Below, piece by piece: positions 8,312 to 16,218 of a DNA stretch of 44,313 nt (positions are counted from its first letter, which is position 1; every line of letters begins with the position of its first letter). The translations under genes and the position numbers were made by a program. Below the pieces are notes generated by a model. That model searched no databases and was not told where the DNA came from. It saw only the letters and a program-made list of their open reading frames with translations. Origin of the DNA: Pseudomonadota bacterium (lineage in GTDB: Bacteria > Pseudomonadota > Gammaproteobacteria > Xanthomonadales > Rhodanobacteraceae); NCBI GenBank assembly GCA_018240505.1, contig JAFEFQ010000237.1, positions 1 through 44,313 on the forward strand, read 5' to 3'.

Positions 8312-8998
8312 TTACTTGCCTTGCCCGAACAGAATCCGGCGTTCCTCGTCGCTCATCGGCGCGGCGGCTGCACGGAAATCGCGCAACGCCTCGGCACGCG
8401 CGGTCGCCGGCCGCGCCGCGATCGCCGCGCGCCAGCGCCGCACGTCGGCGTAAGGCGCAAGGTCGAACGGCGCCTGGTCGTAGGCGTCGATCCACGGCCA
8501 GCAGGCCATGTCGGCGATCGTGTACTCTTTTCCACAAATATACTCGCGCCCGGCAAGGCGCCGATCGAGCACGCGGAGCAGGCGGCCGACCTCGCGCGCA
8601 TAGCGCTCCCGCGCATACGCAATCGGTTCGGGCGCGTAGACGTGGAAATGGCCGTACTGGCCCGTCATCGGGCCGAGGCCGGCCATCTGCCAGAACAGCC
8701 ACTGCAGGCACTCGGTGCGGCCGCGAACGTCCGCCGGCAGGAATCCGCCGGTCTTCTCGGCGAGATACTGCAGGATCGCGCCCGACTCGAACACGCTGAT
8801 GGCGGCGCCGCCGTCGGCCGGCGCGCGGTCGATGATCGCCGGCATGCGGCCGTTCGGCGAAATCGCGAGGAATTCGGGCTTGAACTGGTCGCCCCTGCCG
8901 ATATCGACATGCGTGATTTGGTAATCGACGCCAGCTTCCTCGAGAAACAGCGGAATCTTGCGCCCGTTCGGCGTCGGCCAGTAGAACAGTTCGATCAT
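8312..8998 (-). CDS. Glutathione S-transferase family protein (YfcG/Nu-like)
   Basis: The 228-residue protein has an N-terminal thioredoxin-like domain (IELFYWPTPNGRKIPLFLEE, then SPNGRMPAI with the cis-Pro, then FESGAILQYLAEKTG for glutathione gamma-Glu contact) and a helical C-terminal domain (CLQWLFWQMAGLGPMTGQYGHF). The TPNGRK and QxxGPMxGQxGHF segments resemble YfcG-type disulfide-bond oxidoreductases. The start codon overlaps the stop of the upstream GH127-like gene by 4 bases (ATGA at 8998-8995), so the two are probably translationally coupled. The link between a cytosolic GST and an exported glycosidase has no obvious biochemical explanation. Confidence 0.92.
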   Translation of the reverse strand: MIELFYWPTPNGRKIPLFLEEAGVDYQITHVDIGRGDQFKPEFLAISPNGRMPAIIDRAPADGGAAISVFESGAILQYLAEKTGGFLPADVRGRTECLQWLFWQMAGLGPMTGQYGHFHVYAPEPIAYARERYAREVGRLLRVLDRRLAGREYICGKEYTIADMACWPWIDAYDQAPFDLAPYADVRRWRAAIAARPATARAEALRDFRAAAAPMSDEERRILFGQGK

Positions 8999-10815
8999 GT
9001 CGGGGTCACGTCCTGATAGGCGGAATAGGTTTCGTCGGCAATGTCGGCAAACGCGCGCAAGGTGACGGCGCGTGCGCCATCCGTCACGCGCCAGTCGCGC
9101 GCGGAGTCGCCGTGGCGTTGCGCCGACAGCAACGCGCCGCGCGGCAACGCGGGAGCCGCGCCGTCATCGCCCACGCGCATCAGCACGAGCGGCCCGCTCG
9201 ACAGCGCGACGAGGTTCGGATGCTCGACGTCGACCGGCTGCAGGCGCAGGCGCAACGGCAGGGCGAGTTCGATGCGGTCGCCGTCGCGCCATGTGCGGCG
9301 CAACGCGGCGAATGTGCCCGGCTCAATGGCGTAGTCGACGCGCCTGCCGTTGACCGCGACGTGCGCGCCCTCGGCCCAGGCCGGAATGCGCAGGTTCACG
9401 GCGAAGATCTGCGCGCTAGTCAGGTTCAACGTCAGCGCGATGTCGCCCGCATGCGGATAGCCGGTCGCGATCGCCAATGCGCACGCCGTGCCATTCTGCC
9501 GCCAGCGGATCCGTGCCGGCACGTAGAGGTTGACGTAGATGCCCTGCGCATCGGCGAAGCCCGTGCAGATGCGGTAGTCGGCCGCCGCCAGCGGCAACGT
9601 GCCGGAGCAGCATGGCCAGTGGGACGCGAAGAATTCCTTGCGCGCGCGGCGCGTGTAGTCCGAATAGTAGAACGCGCGGCCATCGCCCTGGATCAGCCTG
9701 GCGCCGAGCACGGTGTTGTAGAGCACGCGCTCCATGCTGTCGCCGTAGCGCGCATCGCGCGTGATGCGCAGCAGGTAGCGGGTCAGCTTGAAGTGCGCGT
9801 AAGCGCCGCAGGGCGTCTCGAAACTCTTGTGCTCGGCGGCGAGGCTCGCGCCGAGCTTGCCGCTGCCGGGTTCGACGAAGTGTTCGTCCGGACCCCAGCC
9901 GCCGGTCGCGAAGCTTTGCGCGTGGACCATCTCGAGACCTTGCCGCGCCGCTTCGAAATAGCGGCGATCGCCGAGCGCGAGATAGGCGCGCGCCGCCGAA
10001 CTGAGCGCGTTGACGTGGCTGTAGGCGTGCTTGCCGGGCAAGGCGTTTTCGCCGCGCGCCAGGGCGAAGAAGAACTCGTCGTAGAGAAAGCGCCGCGCCA
10101 GTTCGCGGTGCTGCGCATCGCCGCTCGCCCGCCAGGCGAGAAACTGGTTCTCCGGAAGCGTGTAGCTCTCGTCCCAGGCATGCTCGCTGAAATCCTCGCC
10201 ATCGCGGGCGTGCTCGTTGCGCGGCAGCGCGCGCGGCGGCAGGTACGGCAGCGCGACGCGGGTCGCGCGGCGCAGCGTCGCGAGCGCGTCGCCGTCGTTC
10301 GCCCAGCGTCTGGCTTCGACCAAACCTTGCGTCAGCTTGTCGTAGGTGTAGGCCGGGAAACGATAATGGCGATAGAAGCGTCCCTCGGGCTCGATCGTCG
10401 CGGCGAAACCGCGCACGAGGCGGCCGACCTTGGCACGCGTGGGCTCGTCGCCCGTGATCGCGTAATAGCGCGCGAGTCCGCCGAGCCACTGGCCGAAATG
10501 CGCGCCGGGGCAGAAGTCGTCGCTGCCGTACCAGCCGCCGAGGTCGCGGCCCGGCGCCGGCTGGCCCGCGCGCTTGCGGAACGGATAGAGCAGGGCGTCC
10601 TCGTCGAAGTCGAGCAGCACGCGATGATTTTCGCGCGCCTGCTTTTCGAGCGGACCTTCGCCGAGCTGCACTTGCCCGTAATCGAGTTCAGCCAGCGGCG
10701 CAGCGAAATTCGCCGTGTCACTCACGCCGCGAACGGTGCGCGACAGCGCGAGGCCGCCCGCAGCCCACGCACTGCCCGCGAGCAACTTGCGGCGGGTGAC
10801 TCGCAGATCGCTCAT
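8995..10815 (-). CDS. GH127-like beta-L-arabinofuranosidase domain protein (DUF1680), Tat-exported
   Basis: The 606-residue protein starts MSDLRVTRRKLLAGSAWAAG, a twin-arginine-type signal (RRKLL followed by a hydrophobic stretch). The body matches the (alpha/alpha)6-barrel family DUF1680/GH127. Residues 332-336 read FETPC and 402-403 are a Cys-Cys pair in HWPCCSG, corresponding to the Glu-Cys and Cys-Cys zinc ligands of characterised GH127 enzymes, where the second Cys of the pair is the nucleophile. In characterised members Glu and the first Cys are spaced E-x-C, whereas here they are E-x-x-C. ATG 10815 is preferred to an upstream TTG at 10836 because it starts the Tat signal; the Shine-Dalgarno is weak. 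It lies 17 bases after the P1-SGNH gene and overlaps the GST start by 4 bases. The exact sugar substrate cannot be told. Confidence 0.87.
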   Translation of the reverse strand: MSDLRVTRRKLLAGSAWAAGGLALSRTVRGVSDTANFAAPLAELDYGQVQLGEGPLEKQARENHRVLLDFDEDALLYPFRKRAGQPAPGRDLGGWYGSDDFCPGAHFGQWLGGLARYYAITGDEPTRAKVGRLVRGFAATIEPEGRFYRHYRFPAYTYDKLTQGLVEARRWANDGDALATLRRATRVALPYLPPRALPRNEHARDGEDFSEHAWDESYTLPENQFLAWRASGDAQHRELARRFLYDEFFFALARGENALPGKHAYSHVNALSSAARAYLALGDRRYFEAARQGLEMVHAQSFATGGWGPDEHFVEPGSGKLGASLAAEHKSFETPCGAYAHFKLTRYLLRITRDARYGDSMERVLYNTVLGARLIQGDGRAFYYSDYTRRARKEFFASHWPCCSGTLPLAAADYRICTGFADAQGIYVNLYVPARIRWRQNGTACALAIATGYPHAGDIALTLNLTSAQIFAVNLRIPAWAEGAHVAVNGRRVDYAIEPGTFAALRRTWRDGDRIELALPLRLRLQPVDVEHPNLVALSSGPLVLMRVGDDGAAPALPRGALLSAQRHGDSARDWRVTDGARAVTLRAFADIADETYSAYQDVTPT

Positions 10816-10832
10816 GGCTGTGCTTCGATCAT

Positions 10833-12920
10833 TCAAGGTTGCGCCAAGGCCTGCTCGATGGCCTTCTGCGCGAGCGGCGCCATCACCGCGTAGCCGGCGG
10901 CATTCGGATGCACGCCGTCGTCACCGAGATCCGCGCGCAGGCCATCGTCCTTGTTGACCATCGCGCTGTAGTAGTCCAGGTAAACGAGTTTCTCGCGGGT
11001 GCAATACGCTTTCAACCATGTATTCACTTCGCGGATCGCTGCCACCGGACGCACGCTCGTGCGCCACGGATAGCCAGTCGTCGGCAGAATCGAAGCGAAC
11101 ACGACCTTGATGCCGTTGTCGCGCGCGATCGCCGCCATCGCCGCCAGATTGTCCTCGATCATCCGCGGCGTCGCCGGCCCGGTGTTGCCGGCGATGTCGT
11201 TGGTGCCGGCGAGCACGACGACGACGCGCGGCTTCAGCGCGACCACGTCCTGCGCGAAACGCACGAGCATCTGCGGCGTGGTCTGGCCACTGATGCCGCG
11301 GTTGACGTAGGGCTTGCCCGGGAAGAACTCGCCGGCATCGTGCCCCCAGGAAGCGGTGATCGAGTCGCCGAAAAACACCACGCGATTTTCGTTCGCTGCC
11401 GGCGCCGCCAGCCGCGCGTTGTCGGCACGGTAGTGCGACAGATCCGGCCAGTCGGCGAGGCGTTGCTCGGCTTGCGCCAGCATATTCTCTCGCCGCAACG
11501 CATCGAGCACGCGATCGAGCGGCAGCGCCGCGGCGGTGCCGCGAAACCCGTGCACGGTATGCGCACGGAACAGCGAATTGAGGATCGCTTCCTCGGTCGC
11601 CTCGGCCACGGCCTGGAACAGCGGGGTCATGTGCTCCGCGGCAACGCTGCGCGCGGGCTGCGTCGCCGCATCGGGCGAACGCAGGTTGTCCTTCGCCGTG
11701 GAAAACGCGATGACGTAGTCGCCCGAGCCGTTCGACATCACCGAGCCGGTGCGCGCGAGGCCGACCAGCGCGCGGCGCGCGAGGCGCTGCAACGCGGCCG
11801 CGTCGAGCGGCGCATCGGTGGCGACGACGATCATGATGCTGCCGTCGCCTTTCGCCGGCGGCGCAGCCGCGGCGCGCGCGTATTCCACCGGATCGGGCAG
11901 TTGCTTCCACACCGGCACGCCGGCGATCGTCAGCTGGCCGCCGAAATTGCTCTGCACGAGCGCGCCGACCGTGTAACCGCCGTCCGTTGCCGCGAGCACG
12001 CGCGAGCTGGTGCCGATGCCGCCCTTCCAGCCGAACGCGACCGTGCCGGCACCCGCGCCGACGTCGCCTTCCTCGACCGCGCCATGCGACAGCCGCGTCA
12101 ACGCCTGTTTGACGAGCGCCGGCGTCAACGGCCGCGCGCGGATGTCGCTCAGATAGCCGTCGTTGGTTTCGCCGACAACCGGGTTGATCGAATACACCTT
12201 GTCCATGCCCGGCTGGCGCAGCAGATGATCGACCAGCGCATCGGCGACTTTCCACACCCCGAGCGTGCCGGTGAGCAGGATCGGCGTTTCCAGTTCGCCG
12301 AGTTCCTGCACCTGGGTGACGCCGACGAGCTTGCCGAAGCCGTTGCCGACGACGATCGCCGCCGGCACGCGCTGCCGGAACAGATTGCCCGCATGCGGCA
12401 CGATCGCGGTGACGCCGGTATGAATGCGCGTACCTTCGATCAGCGTCGCGTGGCCGACGCCGACGCCGGCCACATCGGTGATCGCGTTGTTCGGCCCCGG
12501 CGGCAGCGTGCCGATGACGATGCCGATGCCGGCATCGCGGGCGCGCGGGCGCGCGTCGCTCGAAGCCGGCGCGGCGGCGGCAAGGTTCAACAGACCGAAG
12601 GCGGCAACGACAATGGTCAGTGTGTGACGAAACCGTTTGTGACGGTGGTTTTTTACGCAGGAAGGATTTCCACGTTGCTCGTGCATGAACCATTGTCTCG
12701 TCGCGCCTGTGGGCCAGGCAGAGACGATGGTAACGCAGGACGTCGATGCCGAAGGGAAGGAACCCGCGTAACCAATTGGCTTGATCGACATGTTTGAGAC
12801 TTCAGCGTCCTCGCGGAACTCGGCGAGGATGTCTTGAATGCTACTGGCTGGTTCAAGGTTTTGATCCAGATCGGTTTGTATCGATTGTGACGGCGATGGC
12901 GCGCTCTTCCCGTTGCTCAT
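10833..12920 (-). CDS. P1/DmpA-family peptidase fused to an SGNH/GDSL hydrolase
   Basis: The 695-residue frame has three parts. Residues 1-95 are an N-terminal stretch without a recognised domain. A basic stretch and hydrophobic helix (about 98-117, ending AAAAPA) look like a signal peptide or anchor. Residues about 128-470 are a P1 (DmpA/BapA, L-aminopeptidase D-esterase) domain with NAITDVAGVGVGHATL, AGAGTVAFGWKGGIGTSS and SNGSGDYVIAFST; the expected self-cleavage site and nucleophile are Gly398-Ser399. Residues 512-695 are an SGNH hydrolase with FFGDSITASWG (Ser520), NRGISGQTT, AGTNDI (Asn574) and DGVHPN (Asp668, His671). ATG 12920 has a good AGGGTGGG ribosome site; Met79 is an alternative that would start directly at the export signal. 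Substrates are unknown. It precedes the GH127-like gene by 17 bases, suggesting a secreted hydrolase operon. Confidence 0.87.
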   Translation of the reverse strand: MSNGKSAPSPSQSIQTDLDQNLEPASSIQDILAEFREDAEVSNMSIKPIGYAGSFPSASTSCVTIVSAWPTGATRQWFMHEQRGNPSCVKNHRHKRFRHTLTIVVAAFGLLNLAAAAPASSDARPRARDAGIGIVIGTLPPGPNNAITDVAGVGVGHATLIEGTRIHTGVTAIVPHAGNLFRQRVPAAIVVGNGFGKLVGVTQVQELGELETPILLTGTLGVWKVADALVDHLLRQPGMDKVYSINPVVGETNDGYLSDIRARPLTPALVKQALTRLSHGAVEEGDVGAGAGTVAFGWKGGIGTSSRVLAATDGGYTVGALVQSNFGGQLTIAGVPVWKQLPDPVEYARAAAAPPAKGDGSIMIVVATDAPLDAAALQRLARRALVGLARTGSVMSNGSGDYVIAFSTAKDNLRSPDAATQPARSVAAEHMTPLFQAVAEATEEAILNSLFRAHTVHGFRGTAAALPLDRVLDALRRENMLAQAEQRLADWPDLSHYRADNARLAAPAANENRVVFFGDSITASWGHDAGEFFPGKPYVNRGISGQTTPQMLVRFAQDVVALKPRVVVVLAGTNDIAGNTGPATPRMIEDNLAAMAAIARDNGIKVVFASILPTTGYPWRTSVRPVAAIREVNTWLKAYCTREKLVYLDYYSAMVNKDDGLRADLGDDGVHPNAAGYAVMAPLAQKAIEQALAQP

Positions 12921-12965
12921 TTCCCACCCTGATCTGTCTGCAAGTTCTTCTGCCGAGCGACTATA

Positions 12966-12993
12966 TCAAATGGACGTCTAGACGTCTATTTGA
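12966..12993. promoter_or_regulatory. 28-bp near-perfect palindrome, probable operator
   Basis: The two 14-bp halves match with only one mismatched pair; the core GACGTCTAGACGTC (12973-12986) is perfect and the arms are TCAAAT/ATTTGA. There is no loop, so a dimeric DNA-binding protein is more likely than an RNA hairpin. It ends 46 bases before the P1-SGNH start codon. A TATAGT (minus strand, 12965-12960) abuts it as a possible -10, so the site would cover the spacer and -35. The core reads as two adjacent 8-mers, GGACGTCT and AGACGTCT, the second identical to the enterobacterial MetJ met box. Confidence 0.6.
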
Positions 12994-13034
12994 ATTTTCT
13001 GCAAATCGCTCATTTGTATTCGCATGATTCTTCA

Positions 13035-13868
13035 TCAGGCGACATATACGGCGAGGCACTCGCGCATGGTGTTGTCGTGGATGTCGAGCACCTTGCGCAG
13101 CGGGGTTTGGTAGCCACCAGCCAGGTTCCAAGCGACGGGCAAGCGCATAGCCTTACTGTGTGTGAAAACGAGCCGGTCGCGCTCGCGCAGTTGCTCGGTC
13201 GTCAACCAGCCGCCGAGTGGATCATCGATATGCGGATCGGCGCCGGCTTGATAAAGCAGCACATCACAGCCGACGAAGCGCTGCATGATGTGTGGAATCT
13301 GCGCGAGGAACTCCGGTGCTTTGTCGGGATCGTCCAGCCATTCGCCGCCCGCGCTGTAGTGCTCGATGAAATCCAGTTTCAGGCGCTTGATGATGTCGAC
13401 CGTGCCGTTTCCGTAGTGCTCGTCGAAATCGAGAATGCCGACGCGGCGCACGGCGCCGGCCTCGCGCAGCACGCGCGCGGCAACGATCAAGCCGTTGAAG
13501 GTGCAATAACCGCCGCCGCACTCGTAGCAGGCATGATGGAAGCCCGACACCGGCGCAACCGCGACACCGTCGAGCAACGCCGCGCGTGCCGCCGCCAGCA
13601 TCGCGCCGTTGGTGTATGGCAATGTGGCGGCCACGACGGCCAGGCGGTTGCCGAAGCCGTTTTCGATCACGCCATCAAGTACGCCACGCACATAGGCACG
13701 ATCATGCGCGAGACAGAGCTGCTCCACCGTCGCCGGCTCCGGCTCGCGTATCTCGATCGACGAAAAGCGGCTTCGCCACGAGTCGACTGCCAAACGCGGC
13801 TTGCCCGCGCTCGGCGAGAATGACTGCGCGTCCGCCACCATTGCATCGCGGTAGTAAACGGCAACCAT
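13035..13868 (-). CDS. Histone deacetylase-like (HDAC/acetylpolyamine amidohydrolase superfamily) hydrolase
   Basis: The 277-residue protein keeps the whole arginase-fold deacetylase active site. The His111-His112 dyad lies in SGFHHACYECGGGYCTFNG. Zinc ligands Asp149 and His151 lie in LDFDEHYGNGT, and the third ligand Asp216 in GADPHIDDPLGG. The catalytic Tyr253 is in LAGGY. An enzyme removing acyl groups from amines or lysines, in the cytoplasm, is therefore expected; the substrate (acetyl-lysine, polyamine or other) is unknown. Start ATG 13868 lies 2 bases after the stop of the 130-residue gene, indicating one transcript; the upstream extension to 13955 is out-of-family. The neighbouring Hsp70 and PcfJ-domain genes suggest protein acylation or folding as a theme, but that is inference. 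Confidence 0.9.
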   Translation of the reverse strand: MVAVYYRDAMVADAQSFSPSAGKPRLAVDSWRSRFSSIEIREPEPATVEQLCLAHDRAYVRGVLDGVIENGFGNRLAVVAATLPYTNGAMLAAARAALLDGVAVAPVSGFHHACYECGGGYCTFNGLIVAARVLREAGAVRRVGILDFDEHYGNGTVDIIKRLKLDFIEHYSAGGEWLDDPDKAPEFLAQIPHIMQRFVGCDVLLYQAGADPHIDDPLGGWLTTEQLRERDRLVFTHSKAMRLPVAWNLAGGYQTPLRKVLDIHDNTMRECLAVYVA

Positions 13869-13870
13869 GC

Positions 13871-14263
13871 TTACGGTTTGCCGAAGAAGAACAGCCAGTC
13901 GTTGATATCCAGGCGCAGCGGCACGTCCACGTTCGCGCTCAACGCTTGATGCCAACCGGAGTAGTCGCGCAAGAGATTGGTGTGCGCCGCGAGCTTGCGC
14001 TGCGATTCTTCGAGGCCGTCGCGCAGGTCGTCGCGGATGCTCACGGTAGCCGCGTTGTTCCAGTCACGCCCCTTCGGGCTGACACCGGCATTCATCACGA
14101 GCTTCTCCTCGAAATCCAGGCCCTGCGTGCGGATTTCGTCGACGATTTCCGTGCGCTTGGCCTTCCACCAGTCGATCCGTGCCTGGTGGTATTCCAGCTT
14201 CGCCGCCGCCGCTTCCGCGAGCTTGCCAGCCAGGTATTCGAATTGCCATTCCTCTCTGCGCAT
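13871..14263 (-). CDS. Uncharacterised helical protein co-transcribed with the HDAC-like gene
   Basis: The 130-residue protein is not recognised. It is rich in charged and Ala residues and predicted mostly helical: MRREEWQFEYLAGKLAEAAA, then a heptad-like stretch around DWWKAKRTEIVDEIRTQG, a conserved-looking centre AGVSPKGRDWNNAATVSIRD, and a C-terminus with LRLDINDWLFFFGKP. No membrane segment, signal peptide or Cys motif is seen. The start at 14263 has GGAG six bases upstream; ATG at 14269 is too close to it. The gene ends 2 bases before the HDAC-like start and begins 138 bases from the divergent PcfJ gene. It may be an adaptor or substrate-binding partner, but nothing in the sequence proves it. 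Confidence 0.8.
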   Translation of the reverse strand: MRREEWQFEYLAGKLAEAAAAKLEYHQARIDWWKAKRTEIVDEIRTQGLDFEEKLVMNAGVSPKGRDWNNAATVSIRDDLRDGLEESQRKLAAHTNLLRDYSGWHQALSANVDVPLRLDINDWLFFFGKP

Positions 14264-14401
14264 CGTCATCTCCAGTCGTTGATCGGGAATCGGCGGCCGC
14301 CGCTGCGGCAGTGTGCGATGGTGTCGTCGCAAGCCTTGAGATCGCGTCATCGCACGCTGACGCAAGCCGAGTCCGTATCTCGCCGACGACAGGGGGAAGC
14401 G
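14264..14401. promoter_or_regulatory. Divergent intergenic region of the HDAC and PcfJ/Hsp70 arms
   Basis: These 138 bases must hold both promoters of the cassette. An 8-bp inverted repeat GTGCGATG (14313-14320) / CATCGCAC (14348-14355) with a 27-base spacer is visible and could be a shared operator. No convincing sigma-70 or heat-shock -35/-10 pair was recognised. AGGGGGA at the right end is the ribosome site of the PcfJ gene. Confidence 0.4.
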
Positions 14402-16159
14402 ATGCGCTGTGCGGTATTGCGACACGAACACTCGACCGGCGCGATCGCGCAAGGTGCCTCGCCGGCACGATACATCCGCTGGCTGCGCCGCCTGTTGGTC
14501 GCCGACGCGCCACAGGCGTACTGGGACACGCCACTGTCGCGCCGCGCCGTCGCCGCTATCGCGGCAGGCATGGGCAATTTCCTGACCACTCGCCTGGACG
14601 AAGTGATTGGCGATCCTGTCCGGGTCAGCGACGACGGCATCGTGCGGCGCGTGACCGTGCTTGGCGCGTTCGTCTACGCCTACGATCGTGCCGAGCGCAA
14701 GGCGTGGGCGGAGAACATCGATCGGAATGGCGAATGGCAGCGCTTCGACTCGGACAAGAAAACACTGAGGATCGCCTTCGTCACGCCGCTCTACAAGCCG
14801 GCATGGCGCAAGGTCGCGTGGCAGGGCCTGCACGCATCGGCGCGGGCCTGGCTGCAGGCGTTCGTCCGCGATTTCCTGCCGTCGGTTTGCGACGCGATGT
14901 TCGACGAGCTTTTCCACCACGTCTGGAAACGCTCGTGGCGTAGTGCCGGCCCGGCAAGGCGCTTGCGGGGAATCCACACGCGAGCGCTGCGCCATCAGAT
15001 CCGTGCCGCGCTGGCGCTCGATGAGAGGCTGGTTGACCTGGCTCGCGCGGCGAGCCTCGGTCGCGATCCCATCCTCCAGGATCGCCTGACTTTCATCTGG
15101 CGGCACTACGACGTGCTCGAGCGCATCCGCCTGCAGACACCGAAGTTGCTCGCGCCGGTCACAAGTTACTTGATCCGCTGCGGCATGGAAGACGGCAAGG
15201 ATCCCGTACAAGCCTTCAAGCTCTGGCTGCGCAAGCAGGGTATCAAGGGCTCGGCCTTCCGCTTGCTGGCTCAGCAAGGCGAGCGCCCGTTCCGTGCCGT
15301 GGTGCGCCGCTGGGAGTCTTACCTCGCCTTTGATGCGCTCGTGCTTGCGCTCAAGCTGGCGCAGCGACCCAACGGCGCGCGTCCGCTGCCGTGGCGGTTG
15401 TGCAAGCCGCTGTTCGAGCAGTGGGTGGACACGCAATTGCCGGATTTCTTCCTGCGCATGGCAAAAGCCTTGCCGGAGCGATTCTTCGACGTGCTGCACC
15501 GCGCCGCCGAACGGGCAAGCACACGATACCCACTCGATGCCTTTCTGCGCAACGAGTTCGGCCTGGTGATCGACTGGATTGTCGCCGAGCCGCTCAGGTT
15601 CCTGCCACTCGAACGCAAAAGCTGGGCCTGTTGGCTGTCGCACGCACGTGCGTTCCGCGAGCGCCGGCGCGCCGCCATCAGCGGCCCCGGCTGGGACAGC
15701 GCGATCGAAACCTGGCACGAAGGGCAGGTCACTGCGACAGCCCTGCTATCGCCGTTGATGCTGCATGACGAAAGCGCGCTGCTGCACCACTGCGTGCACA
15801 AGTTCGCCAACGATTGCCGCAGCGGCGACGCGCGCTATTTCAGCGCTTGCATGCCGCGCGGTGGGCGCGAGGAGCGCGCCACCATCGGCCTGTACCGGGG
15901 CGACAAGGGTTGGGCCGTGCACGACGTGCGCGGCATCTGCAACCGCCACATGGACCGCGTGTGGTGGAAATTCGCCGAAGCGTTGGCGCGGGAGTACGCG
16001 CGCTGCGCCCGCGCGCAACCAGACGAGCTTCCTCGAGGCCGCTCGGGCATCGGTGAAGTCTCCATGCCGGCGTCCAAAGCAGACAGCCAACCCCGGCAGT
16101 ATCGCTGCCTGTCGATCCTGCTCGACGAAGCACGAGAACCTCCGGGTCGCAATTCCTGA
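14402..16159 (+). CDS. PcfJ-like domain protein
   Basis: The protein has 585 residues from ATG 14402, which follows a strong AGGGGGA ribosome site; the frame is open further left but that part is not protein-like. The C-terminal part contains the PcfJ-like signature: LHDESALLHHCVHKFANDC near residues 453-471, then ATIGLYRGDKGWAVHDVRG and N-RHMDRVWWKFAEALARE near 500-530. The first 400 residues are helical and Arg/Leu-rich, without a recognised domain. PcfJ was named from an enterococcal conjugative plasmid, but chromosomal members are widespread and uncharacterised; no conjugation genes are nearby. It is followed after 59 bases by the Hsp70-TPR gene on the same strand. Function unknown. Confidence 0.82.
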   Translation: MRCAVLRHEHSTGAIAQGASPARYIRWLRRLLVADAPQAYWDTPLSRRAVAAIAAGMGNFLTTRLDEVIGDPVRVSDDGIVRRVTVLGAFVYAYDRAERKAWAENIDRNGEWQRFDSDKKTLRIAFVTPLYKPAWRKVAWQGLHASARAWLQAFVRDFLPSVCDAMFDELFHHVWKRSWRSAGPARRLRGIHTRALRHQIRAALALDERLVDLARAASLGRDPILQDRLTFIWRHYDVLERIRLQTPKLLAPVTSYLIRCGMEDGKDPVQAFKLWLRKQGIKGSAFRLLAQQGERPFRAVVRRWESYLAFDALVLALKLAQRPNGARPLPWRLCKPLFEQWVDTQLPDFFLRMAKALPERFFDVLHRAAERASTRYPLDAFLRNEFGLVIDWIVAEPLRFLPLERKSWACWLSHARAFRERRRAAISGPGWDSAIETWHEGQVTATALLSPLMLHDESALLHHCVHKFANDCRSGDARYFSACMPRGGREERATIGLYRGDKGWAVHDVRGICNRHMDRVWWKFAEALAREYARCARAQPDELPRGRSGIGEVSMPASKADSQPRQYRCLSILLDEAREPPGRNS

Positions 16160-16218
16160 GATGGTCGCCATCGACAATCCCGGTCGACGCGACGAAACCC
16201 CAACACACGGAGACCCGC

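Noticed and set aside
9112..10893. 593-codon plus-strand frame opposite the GH127-like gene
   Set aside because: Shadow frame with Arg/Ala/Val-rich composition and no motif; the minus strand has the Tat signal and conserved Cys pair.
13586..14401. Leftward extension of the PcfJ reading frame by 272 codons
   Set aside because: It lies antisense to the HDAC-like and 130-residue genes, has an Arg/Ser/Pro-rich noise composition, and a strong ribosome site marks ATG 14402.
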